Origin: Trichomonas tenax
Taxonomy: Eukaryota > Parabasalia > Trichomonadida > Trichomonadidae
Direction of reading: 5' to 3'
Assembly: GCA_023091735.1 (NCBI GenBank)
Contig: JALKBU010000124.1
Span: 1 to 64,000, forward strand
DNA length: 64,000 bases
Shown: positions 19,449 through 30,600 of the stretch, piece by piece
How positions within the stretch are numbered: the first letter of the stretch is position 1
Layout: every line of letters begins with the position of its first letter
Made by a program: the position numbers and the translations under genes
Notes under the pieces: generated by a model
Databases searched by the model: none
What the model was told of the DNA's origin: nothing
Seen by the model: the letters and a program-made list of their open reading frames with translations, nothing else

Positions 19449-20987
19449 TTAAAACAAGCCCGTATCCTCTTCTTCTTCCTCCTCTCCTTCTGGCTTGACA
19501 CTCCTTGCAGGTGTCGGCATTCTCGTTGTGGAGGCACTTGGAATCTTCTCTGATTGGCGCTTCCTCAAGATGCCCTTGAGGTTCTTCCAGTCCAAGAGCT
19601 CCGTTGGAATGCTCGATGTCGTTGAGTGCTCTGTTGGAGGGACTTCTCCATAAATCTCTTTCTCGGAAACAGTCGGAGGCTTCTCTTCAGGCATTGTGTA
19701 AACAGACTCAACACTCGGCCTGTAGATTCCGTATGCGGTTAAGTTCGCCGAATCGTATGAAACGCTTGTGTCTATCTCGTCTTCGTCCTTTGATGCAGGA
19801 ACATGGTGCATTCTTCTGTTTCTTGGGATGAACTTCCATGGCTTAACCTTGTAAAGATCATACCACGGCGTTGTGTCATCGACTGTTGGCTCACTCTTCG
19901 CTATCTGGCGCTTGCCGAGTTCTTCATACAAAGCATTGCGTTCAGCGATCCACGCTTGTCTTTTCTGCTCTTTCTCCTGCTCTTCTCTCTCTTGGCGCGC
20001 GAGATTCTCGCGAATCAACTCGTCATCCAAATATGTGTATGTTCCAATCTGGAGCTTTATGAAGTCCTCGTCGATGTCTTTCTCTGACTGCCAGAAGGAA
20101 GGAAGATCTCTTGAAACTGTCGTTAAATTCGAGCTTTCTGTTGGATATTTATCATTTTCGTCTGATTCGAGTGTTGTTGCTGATTCTAACGTTGTTTCAT
20201 CGTTTCCAACGAACCTAGAGTTCGCTGGAATGCTGATTCTGAAGTTTGCTGGAATTCCTTGTGGAGTGTTCGCATTTCGATTAGAAACATAATTGTACGC
20301 TCCAGACTGCTGGAATGGTACTGCGTGATTGATGTTCAAGTCCAAAGGACGAACAGCTTCAGAATTTTCTGCATAAAGTTTTTCTCCATTAACATCTTCG
20401 ACAACTCTATCGTTATCGCGGCGTGGAGGCAGATCTTTGTCTCTGTAGTTCGGATTCATGTTGTTGAAAGCTGGATTTTGCTCCCTTGGCGCTGCACCGA
20501 TAACTGTGCGAGATCCGTCTTTATTCTTGCGAACTTTCATCCTTACGCGCGTTAAACCGTTGGGGCGCTCCACCATCGTTGTGTATGTGTTGACTGTTGT
20601 CTCTGGTTGAACTGTTTTCGTCGATAAAGTGACACTTGAAGAAAATGTCGAATAACTGTCAACATAAGATCCCTCAGGTGTTATATTGTTCTGCGTGAGT
20701 GTAGAATCTGTTGTTTCGGGCTTCGTCGAATAAGAGTAAGGTTGATTTTCGTATGATTTCTGTGTTTCGATTGGTTTAGAACGATATCTTGGTAATTTTT
20801 CGCCTACTGAAGTATCAGTCTCCAATATTCTGTCCGGAATTTTCATTTCTGCCGTTGTTGATATCGAATTTCCCGCTGTAGACTTTTTATTTTTTGGAAC
20901 ACGAACACGGATCCTCCAGTTTCCCTGTTCATCGTAACCGACGACTTTGTCTTGGGACACTGGCCAATAGTTGTATGGAGAATCCAT
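19449..20987 (-). CDS. Disordered Ser/Thr/Pro/Glu-rich protein of unknown function (512 aa)
   Basis: This complete frame uses GC-rich codons and starts at an ATG 30-160 bp downstream of a cluster of ACATGTCA/ACGTGTCA motifs. The N-terminus (MDSPYNYWPVSQDKVVGYDE, then GNWRIRVRVPKNKKS) holds a short basic R-x-R-V-P-K-N motif that recurs as TRVRMKVRKNKDGSRTVIG near residue 145, suggesting a small repeated module. A helical Glu/Arg segment (LARQEREEQEKEQKRQAWIA) lies around residues 330-350, followed by an aromatic block PWYDLYKVKPWKFIPRNRRM. The tail is acidic (EGEEEEEEDTGLF). No signal peptide or membrane span. It looks like a cytoskeletal or scaffold protein, but I do not recognise it. Confidence 0.75.
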   Translation of the reverse strand: MDSPYNYWPVSQDKVVGYDEQGNWRIRVRVPKNKKSTAGNSISTTAEMKIPDRILETDTSVGEKLPRYRSKPIETQKSYENQPYSYSTKPETTDSTLTQNNITPEGSYVDSYSTFSSSVTLSTKTVQPETTVNTYTTMVERPNGLTRVRMKVRKNKDGSRTVIGAAPREQNPAFNNMNPNYRDKDLPPRRDNDRVVEDVNGEKLYAENSEAVRPLDLNINHAVPFQQSGAYNYVSNRNANTPQGIPANFRISIPANSRFVGNDETTLESATTLESDENDKYPTESSNLTTVSRDLPSFWQSEKDIDEDFIKLQIGTYTYLDDELIRENLARQEREEQEKEQKRQAWIAERNALYEELGKRQIAKSEPTVDDTTPWYDLYKVKPWKFIPRNRRMHHVPASKDEDEIDTSVSYDSANLTAYGIYRPSVESVYTMPEEKPPTVSEKEIYGEVPPTEHSTTSSIPTELLDWKNLKGILRKRQSEKIPSASTTRMPTPARSVKPEGEEEEEEDTGLF

Positions 20988-21036
20988 TATTTTTTAAAAA
21001 ACGGCACTAACAGGATTTTTGTTTGTCAGAATTTTG

Positions 21037-21148
21037 CATATACATGTCAGCAATATTTTACATTAAATTACGTGTCAGAAATTTTAGAAGATTAAGTGTT
21101 AAATTTATTTACATGTCGGATTGTTTTGAAATGTGATTTTATGTGTCA
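21037..21148 (+). promoter_or_regulatory. Cluster of ACATGTCA-type motifs upstream of the 20987 gene
   Basis: Four related sites lie in 112 bp: ATACATGTCA (21039-21048), ATTACGTGTCA (21067-21077), TTTACATGTCG (21108-21118) and TTTATGTGTCA (21138-21148). They fall 50-160 bp upstream of the minus-strand ATG at 20987. It is the densest cluster of this element beside a gene start in the window. Confidence 0.45.
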
Positions 21149-21248
21149 GAATATTTCATTTTTTGAATAAATTGGGCAGAATTCCATTCCTTTGACATCC
21201 AGATGTAGTTTGTTAATACATGTATTCAACTGAGCAATTAAACATTCA

Positions 21249-21510
21249 CAGAGCAAGGTTCTGGTATATATTTTGTGAATGACGCATTTATATACAGATG
21301 TAATGCAGAAAATGGAGCTGGATTATAAGTTAACAATAGTAAAATAATTCATTGCAATTTCATCGAAAATAGCGCAAGAGCGAATTCTCCGGCAATATAT
21401 ATTATGAATTACTGCAATTCTTATATGATATCTGGGTCTAACTCATCTGGAAAGAAATGCTACCATTCTTCTGAATTTATAATGTTTTTTAGTATGAAAC
21501 TTTTCACATA
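21249..21510 (+). pseudogene. Relic of the Cys/Asn-rich beta-helix surface family
   Basis: A plus-strand reading gives EQGSGIYFVNDAFIYRCNAE, an in-frame TAA, then NNSKIIHCNFIENSARANSP and AIYIMNYCNSYMISGS. This has the same G-x-x-IY / C-x-F-x-x-N repeat phrasing as the broken gene at 7245-8128. There is no start, no usable length and an internal stop, so it is a decayed fragment. Confidence 0.5.
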
Positions 21511-21898
21511 AAGACTCATTGCACATGTATCTTGTATTCCAATTGTGTCAATTTGACCTCGAAATTGTGTATGAAAATAATAAATCGTTAAAGAATTCCA
21601 TATTTTGCAATTGATATAATTGATTCTCATATTACTATGGACTTGTATTTTTGAAAGCGAGTGGGAAAATTAATATTTTATTATGTTTCTTGAAAATTAA
21701 TGAAGCACATATGTCTGAAGTAATCTAAGACAACTATTGTAGCATCAGAAAATAAGGAAATAAAAGGAATGAGATCTGGTCCGACATCTGTTATTACAGA
21801 TTATGTAACGTCGCCTGAATGCTATCTTTAAAATCTGATACACTATTTATATTTTTATGAAAAACATTGCTTATATAATTCATTTCAATAATCAGTAT

Positions 21899-22605
21899 CA
21901 ATTTGTAGGCTCCAATTTTTTTCTCGTTGACCTTTTTGAGTTTTGCGATTTTTAACGAGCAAACCCCCTTCCTGGACGAATCTGATGAAACATTTACGTG
22001 CTTTTTGTTGGTGCTGATTCTAGTGGTGCAATCTGTTTCATGATCTTAGCAAGGTATAACTTAATCATGATATCATATGATTACAAACAGAAACACATTA
22101 CAAATCATTAATGTGCTTCTGTTATGAATCTCTTTGATGATTATAACAAATACATCTCACTATTATAGCGTTCGCTCGCTTATTTTTGCTTGAGTTCCCC
22201 TAGAAAAATCAAAAAATAGAAAATAAAAAATACGGTACGCGCAGGAGTCAAACGGTATTCCTTTCCTCATACATCGAGCATACCTAAAGTTATGCTACCT
22301 CAAGTTCACATAAAATTTGCTCATTGGTAACATTACATATCAAATTTACGACTTTACATGACAAATATCAGATAATAAGTGTCAAAAATGGTGGCTTTCG
22401 TTATTTTACATGTCAAAATTCGCTGAAATCTCATTGAGGCATGGAGATCCTCAAGTTAAATAGACAAGCAAATGCTATAAACACACTCAGCACCCCTGAA
22501 AAGCACGTAAGTGTCTTCTCAGTTTAGCTTAATAGGAGGGTTTACTCGTTAAAAATCGCAAAACTCAAAAAAGTCAGCGGGGAAAAAAATTAACCCCAAT
22601 TTGTA
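21899..22605. mobile_element. Putative non-autonomous element with about 120-bp inverted ends
   Basis: The left end (21899-22020) and the right end (about 22482-22605) are inverted copies. A 34-bp core (21933-21966 against 22538-22571) matches at 33 of 34 positions and includes GAGTTTTGCGATTTTTAACG. Flanking blocks such as ACTTACGTGCTTTT/ACATTTACGTGCTTTT and TGGGGTTAATTTTTTT also correspond. The 460-bp interior has no coding frame but holds a small hairpin around 22090-22125, a tRNA-like relic near 22230-22295 and two TTTACATG(A/T)CA motifs (22353, 22405). Long inverted ends with a short non-coding interior fit a foldback or MITE-type DNA transposon. Target duplication is not clear. Confidence 0.55.
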
Positions 22606-23059
22606 ACAGAATCATTAAGCTCATTTTTTGTTTATATCGAAAATATGATTGCAGAAACAATAATTATAAATTCGGAAAAAATAAAATAAACGAATGTTGA
22701 TGTAATGATTGAATCTATTGAATCTACAGCCCTGCCGCTTAACTTGATCAATTAATGCTTAGTAACGAAATATTGAGAGATGAAAATCACAAAATCCGAT
22801 AATCTGCTAACAATGAGATGCAACGTTGTAGCTAGGGCTGGCGCATATGCTAGTATAGAAGTAAGGTCTTAACATCAAGCATACATTGCTAAACAGCAAA
22901 AATAGCCGTTTTTGCAATTTGTCAAAATTTTGCTGTCACTTTTTGTAATTTCGAAATTGAGAATAATGTATAGTCGAATTTTATTTTGTTGAATTCCGGA
23001 TTTACATCCTATTTGGAATATATATAAATTCAATTAAAAAGTGACATCGATGAAAATTT
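22606..23059. other. Upstream region of the alpha-amylase gene
   Basis: AT-rich, no gene. It ends in the leader of the downstream gene. Confidence 0.5.
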
Positions 23060-23070
23060 TCACTTCATTT
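23060..23070 (+). promoter_or_regulatory. Putative Inr of the alpha-amylase gene
   Basis: TCACTTCATTT lies 9-19 bp upstream of the ATG at 23079 and fits the trichomonad initiator. A second TCA directly abuts the ATG (GCATCAATGG). Confidence 0.65.
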
Positions 23071-23078
23071 TTGCATCA

Positions 23079-24587
23079 ATGGGTCTTTTTTACAGTACTC
23101 CGCAGGTGGAGATCACCAATTCCGGCCCAATTCATAACCTCGATGAAGTAGAAATCAACGTAGATACATCAGAATTCATGAAACTGCGAATTTACCAAAT
23201 CATGGTCTCTTCTTTCCAAGCGAGCACTTGGTACTGGGGTGGCTATGGCCATGGATACGGTCCCAGCCATCATAGAGGTGATATGGACGGAATTACAAAT
23301 GCATTAGATTACATCAAAGGATTGAACGTGAACGCCATTTGGATAACGCCGATCTTCGACTCCAACTACAGCTACAAAGGGAAAGCGCTTCAATCAACCG
23401 GTTATTTCTGCAACGATTATTTCCACGTCGATTCTCACTTCGGAGGCGACGCGGCGTTCAAACGCTTCGTCGACGCCTGCCACGAGAAGGGAATCTACGT
23501 GATCCTCGATGTCGCGTTCGGCCACAACGGAAAAGTCAAGAAACAATCGCCGCAGGGATTCAAACCTCACGACGAACTCGCGAAGTTCCCAGAGGACCTC
23601 AACTATTGCCTCGAAGTCATCCAGTACTGGACTGAGAACTTCGAAGTCGACGGGTGGAGGCTCGATCAGTGCTATCAGCTGTTCCAGGACGGGCACAACT
23701 ATATGCACGAGATTCGTGTCTTCTTCGAGAAACTCTGCACGAAGAGAAAGAACGAAGGCAAGGAATGGGGCACACTCGGGTATATCGTCGGCGAGCACTG
23801 GTCTGGCGTTCCTGATGAGATCAGAGACACGACGTATGGCCAGGAAGGACTGAGATCTGCCTTCGACTTCCCATCGAGGTTCAAACTCGTCCAAGCGATC
23901 GCTCAGTTGGAGGACGGATCGAAGTGCGGAGTTGAAGACCTTGCGTACATCTTCAAGACACCAGAAGAGAAAGGATATCTTCAGGACTCGATTCCAAACA
24001 TGTTCATTGGAAACCACGATTTGTGGAGACTCGGAAACCTCATCCGCGAAGGCCAAGACCTCAACCAGTTCACAGATATGTACTGGAACATCCACAAGAT
24101 GGCCTTTTGCCTGCTGTGTGCATGCAATGGCCCAATCACGATTTACTACGGTGAAGAGATCGGCGATATCACAAACGAGTGGTACAACATAGATCACCAC
24201 TTCTGCGGACGCTTGACAGCATCTGATAACTGCTCGAGAACAAACGGTCACATCAAGAACTTCAATCCGCGCCAGCAAGACTTACACGACTTCGTTCAGC
24301 TCCTCCTTCAGTTGAGAAGGCACAACGCCGCCCTCTGGCGTGGAACAAGCTCTGTTACGATCCAGGGAAGCATTTTGATCAACTATAAATACGATGAAGA
24401 GACGAATAACAAGATCATCGTTATGTGCAATCTTTCTCGTGATTGGGCGACAGCAAAATACAAATGCGCTCACGAAAAGCTCAAGAATTTGTTCATTCCA
24501 GAATTCAAGTTCGAGCAGGCGGATGATGAAACATTTATGGTCCCTGTTGAAGGAATGACTTCCTGCTACTTCACGACAGTCGCTTAA
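23079..24587 (+). CDS. GH13 alpha-amylase-family glycoside hydrolase
   Basis: The 502-residue protein has all core GH13 motifs in order. Region I is DVAFGHN (residues 144-150). Region II is DGWRLDQ, with the nucleophile Asp196 and the invariant Arg194. The acid/base Glu239 lies in VGEHW, and FIGNHD carries the transition-state Asp314. A (beta/alpha)8 barrel start is seen in YQIMVSSFQAS and IKGLNVNAIWITPIFDSN, and a short C-terminal beta domain (IIVMCNLS ... YFTTVA) ends the protein. It would hydrolyse or rearrange alpha-1,4-glucans such as glycogen, or their oligosaccharides. No signal peptide is evident, so it is probably cytosolic. The compact form and the H-N variant in region I resemble bacterial cyclomaltodextrinase or neopullulanase-like enzymes more than animal amylase; a transfer origin is possible but unproven. 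Codon use is strongly GC-biased, as in other well-expressed genes here. Confidence 0.92.
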   Translation: MGLFYSTPQVEITNSGPIHNLDEVEINVDTSEFMKLRIYQIMVSSFQASTWYWGGYGHGYGPSHHRGDMDGITNALDYIKGLNVNAIWITPIFDSNYSYKGKALQSTGYFCNDYFHVDSHFGGDAAFKRFVDACHEKGIYVILDVAFGHNGKVKKQSPQGFKPHDELAKFPEDLNYCLEVIQYWTENFEVDGWRLDQCYQLFQDGHNYMHEIRVFFEKLCTKRKNEGKEWGTLGYIVGEHWSGVPDEIRDTTYGQEGLRSAFDFPSRFKLVQAIAQLEDGSKCGVEDLAYIFKTPEEKGYLQDSIPNMFIGNHDLWRLGNLIREGQDLNQFTDMYWNIHKMAFCLLCACNGPITIYYGEEIGDITNEWYNIDHHFCGRLTASDNCSRTNGHIKNFNPRQQDLHDFVQLLLQLRRHNAALWRGTSSVTIQGSILINYKYDEETNNKIIVMCNLSRDWATAKYKCAHEKLKNLFIPEFKFEQADDETFMVPVEGMTSCYFTTVA

Positions 24588-24631
24588 ACTTTATCATGCA
24601 TTTTTTATATAAAAAAATAAAGACAAAAATT

Positions 24632-27600
24632 TTAATCAGTGAAAGAGAATCTACGGCTGTGGAAATCAGTTTGTTCGCCGGCGAATTCGGTATTTCCGGC
24701 CTTGGAAGCGCAAGCAGAGCAAAGGCCGCGTGCTTCCTTGCATTCCTTACAGATAGGCATTCCGCACATCTTGCAAACAGAGCCATTAACAAGTGGCTGC
24801 TGGCAGAGAGCGCAACTGCCGAAGTACTGAGGTTTGATGATTGGTCCGAGATCAGTGAGAGCGATATAAGCTGCCTCGCCCTCGATATCAGCTGCGATGA
24901 CAGCCTTTCCGGAGCAGAGGGTGTTGAGTGATGTGATTGGGAGACTTAAAGCGCGCATCAAAATCTTGGATTCGAACCTATTCTCGGAATCAAGCAACCA
25001 CGCGTAGACAGAGCCATCGACATGTCCTGTTACGTGCATTGTTCTCTCCGTCCACTCGTAGTAGTGCCCGACTGAGATGGCTGTTATTGCAATTGGTGCT
25101 TCGTGCGAAGCTTGGAGATCGAGGTTGGAGTTGTAGATACAAACGCGGCGTGATGAGCACGTGAAGATCCTGGAGTGATTGTCATTGATGGAAATCTTGA
25201 TGATGCGGTCTTCGATTGGAATGCGCTTCATCAAAAGCCCTGTGGCTAAGTCGAACAGGAAGAGATCTGTTGGAGTGCTCGCAGTGACAAGTCCGATGTG
25301 TGTTGAGACAGCGACGGCCTTGAAGGCAGCGCCAGGAGTGTAGGACGTGCTGAGGATGTTGAAGTGTGGAGCTGTTGAGCTGATTAAGTAGTTAAGAACA
25401 AAGCCACTCTCACTTGCAACAGACAAAAGAGAAAGATCACGAGACAAACTTGTGTTTGAAACATCGAACAAAGAATCGTCGAATTGTGGATTCTCTCCGA
25501 CAATGTGGAAATACCTCTCTTTGACTGTGAACTCGATGTTTCCAACTTTGTGCGACAAATTCGGGAATGCATAGACTTCGCCGTCCATGACCCAGATTTG
25601 CGCGTTGTCTGTCCTCACCTGCTTGAGCTGCGCTGTTCTTGTCTGCCCGTCTGTGACGAATGCTGCAGAAGAAGACTCACTCCTGACGTGTGGCTCCTTG
25701 AAGAGCTGCGGCGGGCACTGACCGAAGTTGTTGATGACATCGAGATCTGACTGCGCTGGAGGATTCGTTGTGAATCCGTAAGCGAGAGGATGGAAAACGT
25801 TGTTTGCTTCGATGGCTGCTTGGCCGCGGGATTTGTAGCCCCAGACTAAATCGATCCAATCTGGGATTGTCTCTCTCACCTGCTGTGACTCAAGAGCAGA
25901 CCTCATCTTGTAGACGAAATCATCTGCATCGCGCGCCCACGGCGGGAGTCTGACATTCTCGAGTTCGTGTCCATCCGTTCTTGTCTTGAGCGGAAGCTGG
26001 TTTGGATTGGTGAACATCGCTGGAAGTGTGTAGAGCTGCGGAATAAGCTCCTTGATGTCTGCCTGGTTTGTGCCAGAAGCGCCTTTGTAGGACTCCAAGA
26101 CATCGCAGAAAAGTCTGTCGCGGTGATCGAAACCGCTGTGGAGCATAACGTTGAACAACGTGAATGGCTCAAGGCGCATCATGAAGTGGAGAACTGCAGC
26201 TGGATACGAATAGTGTGTTCCATAGTTATACGGAGGATCTGTTTCCTGGAACATCTCTCTGTACTTCGATGCACGAGGCTCAGAGAGTTGGCCCATCGGC
26301 TTTGTGAGGTCACGCATCTCCGTCGGCTGCTCGTTTGCGTAGTCTGCGATGACCCACGGGAAGACTGGGTACTGCGAGAAATCGTTGAACGACCTGCCGC
26401 TCTTCGCGTTGAGATAGAGCAAGTAGTCCATTGTCGAAAGCTGGTGCTTCGACCACATCTTTGCGACTGCCTCTGGCGCCTGCTGCAGTAAGTAAGCAGA
26501 GTAGTTTGGCCCGAGGGCGCGAATTGCCTTCTTTGGAACTTTAGTCTGCTGGATGATGATCTTTCTGTAGTTCTCTGGCAGCAAAATTGTCATCGAGAAG
26601 CCGGCAGCGGTGAAGACATCAAGAGCGATATCGGCGTATTCGTATGCGCGTGGAACTGCAACAGTGATGGAGTCGAATGTGAATGTGAGGGTTGGGTGAT
26701 TGCAGAAGAGAGAAGATTGGCCGTTGAAGCCTCTGACAGCGGACTCAATGAGAGCGTAGTGGCAGAGAAGCTGCGAGTTCTCGTGCATTATCAGCTGTCC
26801 TTCTGTCATGCTCGCGTACAAGATGAAGTTGATCGATTTGTCGTTGAGGGCGGCGACGCATGGAAGTGGCTCTGTTGTATTCAGGAGCCTGCATGAGAAA
26901 AGTTTATCCTTGGCGTTGAAGTACTCTTCTGCGAGTGCTGCAAGGCCGTATGGAATGAACGGTGGAACTTCCCATCCTTCGAGACACTTTGGAGCCATCT
27001 GCTCGACTTTGAGCTCCATGATGTCTGTGTTCATTGAAATGAAGTGATTCGAGCGTGGCATCATCTTCGATGCCTTCGGATCTTTCTCGCAGTTGACAGC
27101 ATACTCGAACGCGCACGGAATGAGCTTCTGTGGAACGCTGAGTGGATGTGGGGAGTTCGCAACCATGACTCTTGTTGATGGGTTGTTGAGCTGTGCTTCG
27201 CGTGAATTTGCTCTGAAGAGTCTAGAAATTGCGTCATCGAGATCGAGAGACTTCTTGTTGAGTCTGAAGAAGAACTCGAATCTCATTGCGCGTCTGATTG
27301 TCGCGACTTGGCTGCTGTTTGCTTTCCTTGTTGTGTTGAGCTTTGATTGCCTCGAGATTCTCGAAATTGCGATTCTCTGTGACTCGAGTTGAGAAGAATT
27401 CGTCTTTGCAGCATCGAGGATGTAAAGATATAATCCAAAGAAGTCTTCTTGGGATTTCTCGATCCACTCTATTTGCTGTCCACTCTGTAGCGCGTCAGTG
27501 AATGGACTTGGAGGCAATGTTTGCTGCAGAAGAAGCCAAAGCGATAATGCCAGCTCATGCTCGATGACTTCCTTCGTGACAATGAGTCTGAGGAAGCAGC

Positions 27601-30600
27601 AGAGGAACTCCATGTCCCTCGTGAGCGGCTTGAAGATCTGGCATTGCGCGAACTCACTTGCGAGAACGATTAAGTCGTTTGGTGTTTGGTGCTGTCCCAT
27701 GCATGCGAGAACAAACTGCGCCGCTGACTTGATTTTAGAGTTCAAGTGCTTCAAGATTGGAAGGAAGATCTCATTGATGTGGTCCTTCCACCATCCTTCG
27801 ATGATTCTGAATGTGAGGAACTCGATAAAGTAGTTGAATGGATCCGTCGGGATTCCGCTCAATCTATCAATGAATGACATCACAACTCTGCGGTGCATGA
27901 GAATTGCAACTGTTGGAACAACGTCAGAGCCGTAGATTATCATCATTGGGAGGACTTTCTTGAACATGGAATAATCGTTGGATGCTTCTGTGAGAACTTT
28001 GACTGCCATAACAACAACGAGATTGCCGACGTCGCTGTGTAAGAACTGCTCGAAGTCTTCGGGAACTTCCGGGAATTCAATCTTCGGTGGCTCAACTAAA
28101 TTGTCGTTGAATCTAACAGAGCCGAAATGAGCCAATGTGAGTGGGAACATCTCTGCGTCGAGGTCCTGAGTGATCAGCGGGCCGTAAACAACTGGCTTAG
28201 ATTCACTCGATCCGATGGACTTTCTAATCTGAACATCTGTCCATGAGAAGCCTCTCCTCTTCGCAGAGAGCTTCCTGGATGTTTGCTTCTCTTCACCCAT
28301 TCCGAATGGCAGTGGACTGAATTCTCTCTCATCATAACCCAATGTGCACAACCTCTGAACACTCTTCGCAAGCTGCAAGAATGAGAGTTGGTGTGTTGCG
28401 GCATACGAATAAAGCAGATGAAGGATTCTGAAAGACAAGCTGTCTGTCTTCGAACCAGCAGCAATGTCAATGGGAAGAAGATCACAAACGAAAGAAAGGC
28501 ACGAAGAGTATAACTCCAGTCTTGTGATTTTTTCGCTCAAATAGCTTTCGATCTTTCTGTGACGCTTTCCTGTTAAGATCGTTAAAATAGAAAGCCAAAT
28601 ATCTTCGTTATTGATGTTTGCTCTGATGAACGGTTTGATGATCTTGAAATCTCTGATATCGAGATACTGCGGGACCTTTGTGCAAATGTTTGCGATGAAG
28701 TGGAATATCTTGATACCTAATCTTGATGCCAAAAGAGAGATTCCGGTCATTGCGAGATTTCCAGGAACGTTGTTGATAAACATTGGATAATCTCTGAGCA
28801 GCACATCAAGCAATTTCTGTTGCTTTGGCAATCTGACTTCATCTTCAACACTTTCGATATCATCGGAATTGCAGTGCGGTAGCGCAATAATTGTTAAAAG
28901 GATCTTCCTCAGCAACTCCGGATGAACTTTGACATATGCATCCAAGAGAAGGAAGAAGTTTGTTTCTGCTGTTTCTGTTAAATTGAAGAAAATGTAAGCA
29001 TCGATTGCATAATTAATGAGTGGGAGAGCATTGATCGGAATGTGCTGTTCGCTCAACCCCTGCATGACAAAATTCAACGAAACAATTGATGACGTAAGGA
29101 ATGAATAATCGCAGAAAAGAGAGTTAATTCTGTCCCAATTGAGTCCCTCCTTTGATGCAAGTTCGAACATGATGATTGTCTCAACCTGCTTTGTGTACAT
29201 CTCTGGCTTCTGGAGAAGAATGTATCTGACGCTAGAGAAGAAGTCCTTTGGATTAATAACGCGAAGAGACAATAAGTTGAACGCACACTGCAAATATAGC
29301 AAAAATGTTTCCGCTTGCTCACACTTGAGGAGTCTCAAGAAGATGAAGTCTGGACCACCAAGCGCGTGAATGTATTTAACAACACCTCTGTACGGAACAA
29401 ACTTGACACCGGAGTTAATTGAAATTTCATAGTTAACTGGTGCAGAAAATCCATCCCTGATCTTCTCTCTTATTGTATCTAACTGCCATTCGTCTTTGGA
29501 GTATGGGAATGTTGTGGATAAGAACCACATCGAGTTCGCCTCTGTTTCGGAGCCGAAGGTGATCCTTTCATAAACCTTTAAGATAGATGTAACAAGTTTA
29601 TCGTCGATATAAACTGTTGTCTTGTATTGAAGTTTGTCGGATGAAATAACAGTGATCATGTGCCACTGCTTTCTACTGAACTCAACAGGCTCTGAGCCAA
29701 ATACAGAGATTCCCTCGAGGCTAACTTTCAGCACGTCATCGCCCAAACTTGCAATGATTGTTTTGCCGTAGAAGTCAGCGATATAAACCCAGAATGAGAA
29801 AGAAGTTGTCAATGTTGCCGCCGCTGTTGTCTTTCTTGATGATGGATGGAACTGATACAAAGATGTGTGAGGAATGTCAGTGCTTGTTGCTGCTGTGAGT
29901 AATTCTGGATCATCGCATATTGTCAAAACCTGCTGCGAGTTGATGACCCTTCCGACAACTTGATTGAGATGCGACTTCTCCATCTTCATGAAGTGCGGAC
30001 CGGTCGAGCCAAACAGATACATGTCGAACGGGGTGTTGATTGGAACAGGATCAACGTGTGCGCATAACGAAGGGATCCTGATGAATCCTGGATAGTTCGA
30101 ATCTGATGGAACGCCGAGCATTAATTTCGTGAGAACCTCGTTTGATTGCTTTGCCAAATTTGTGTTTTCAAACTCCCGCTGAATGAAATCATCGACTTCG
30201 TGGTATGGACCATCGCAAACGAGAGCTGCGAGGAAGTTGATGCCGTCAATGCTCTCAACAATCTTGCCGAGAGTTCTGCAGCCACCGCATCTGATGAATG
30301 TTGGGCTGAAAGTGTCAACTTTGCGGACCGTGCTGATGAGACCCTTGAAGATGAAAGGAGGGATGTTGGAGTCGGAGAATCCGATGAATGAGTCCATGTA
30401 TTGTGATGGATGAATTCTCTGTGTAATCTTCATGATTAAAGGCATCACTGTCTCCGTTCCTTCGATCGCATACCCCATGAATCTTCCAAACAAGCCGACA
30501 GCAACAGAAGAGTTCGACTTGATTTCATCCAAAAGAGTCGATGCAATCATGTTGATGTTTGGATCCTCCTTCAGGAATTCGTGCAAAACAGGTGGCTCGC

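Noticed and set aside
22228..22295. tRNA-like sequence on the minus strand with a B-box-like GTTTGACTCC and a following T-run
   Set aside because: The T-stem and acceptor do not pair and no anticodon arm can be drawn; at best a decayed tRNA scrap.
23394..24278. Long minus-strand open frame opposite the amylase gene
   Set aside because: It is the antisense shadow of a GC-biased coding region, and the plus strand encodes all GH13 motifs.
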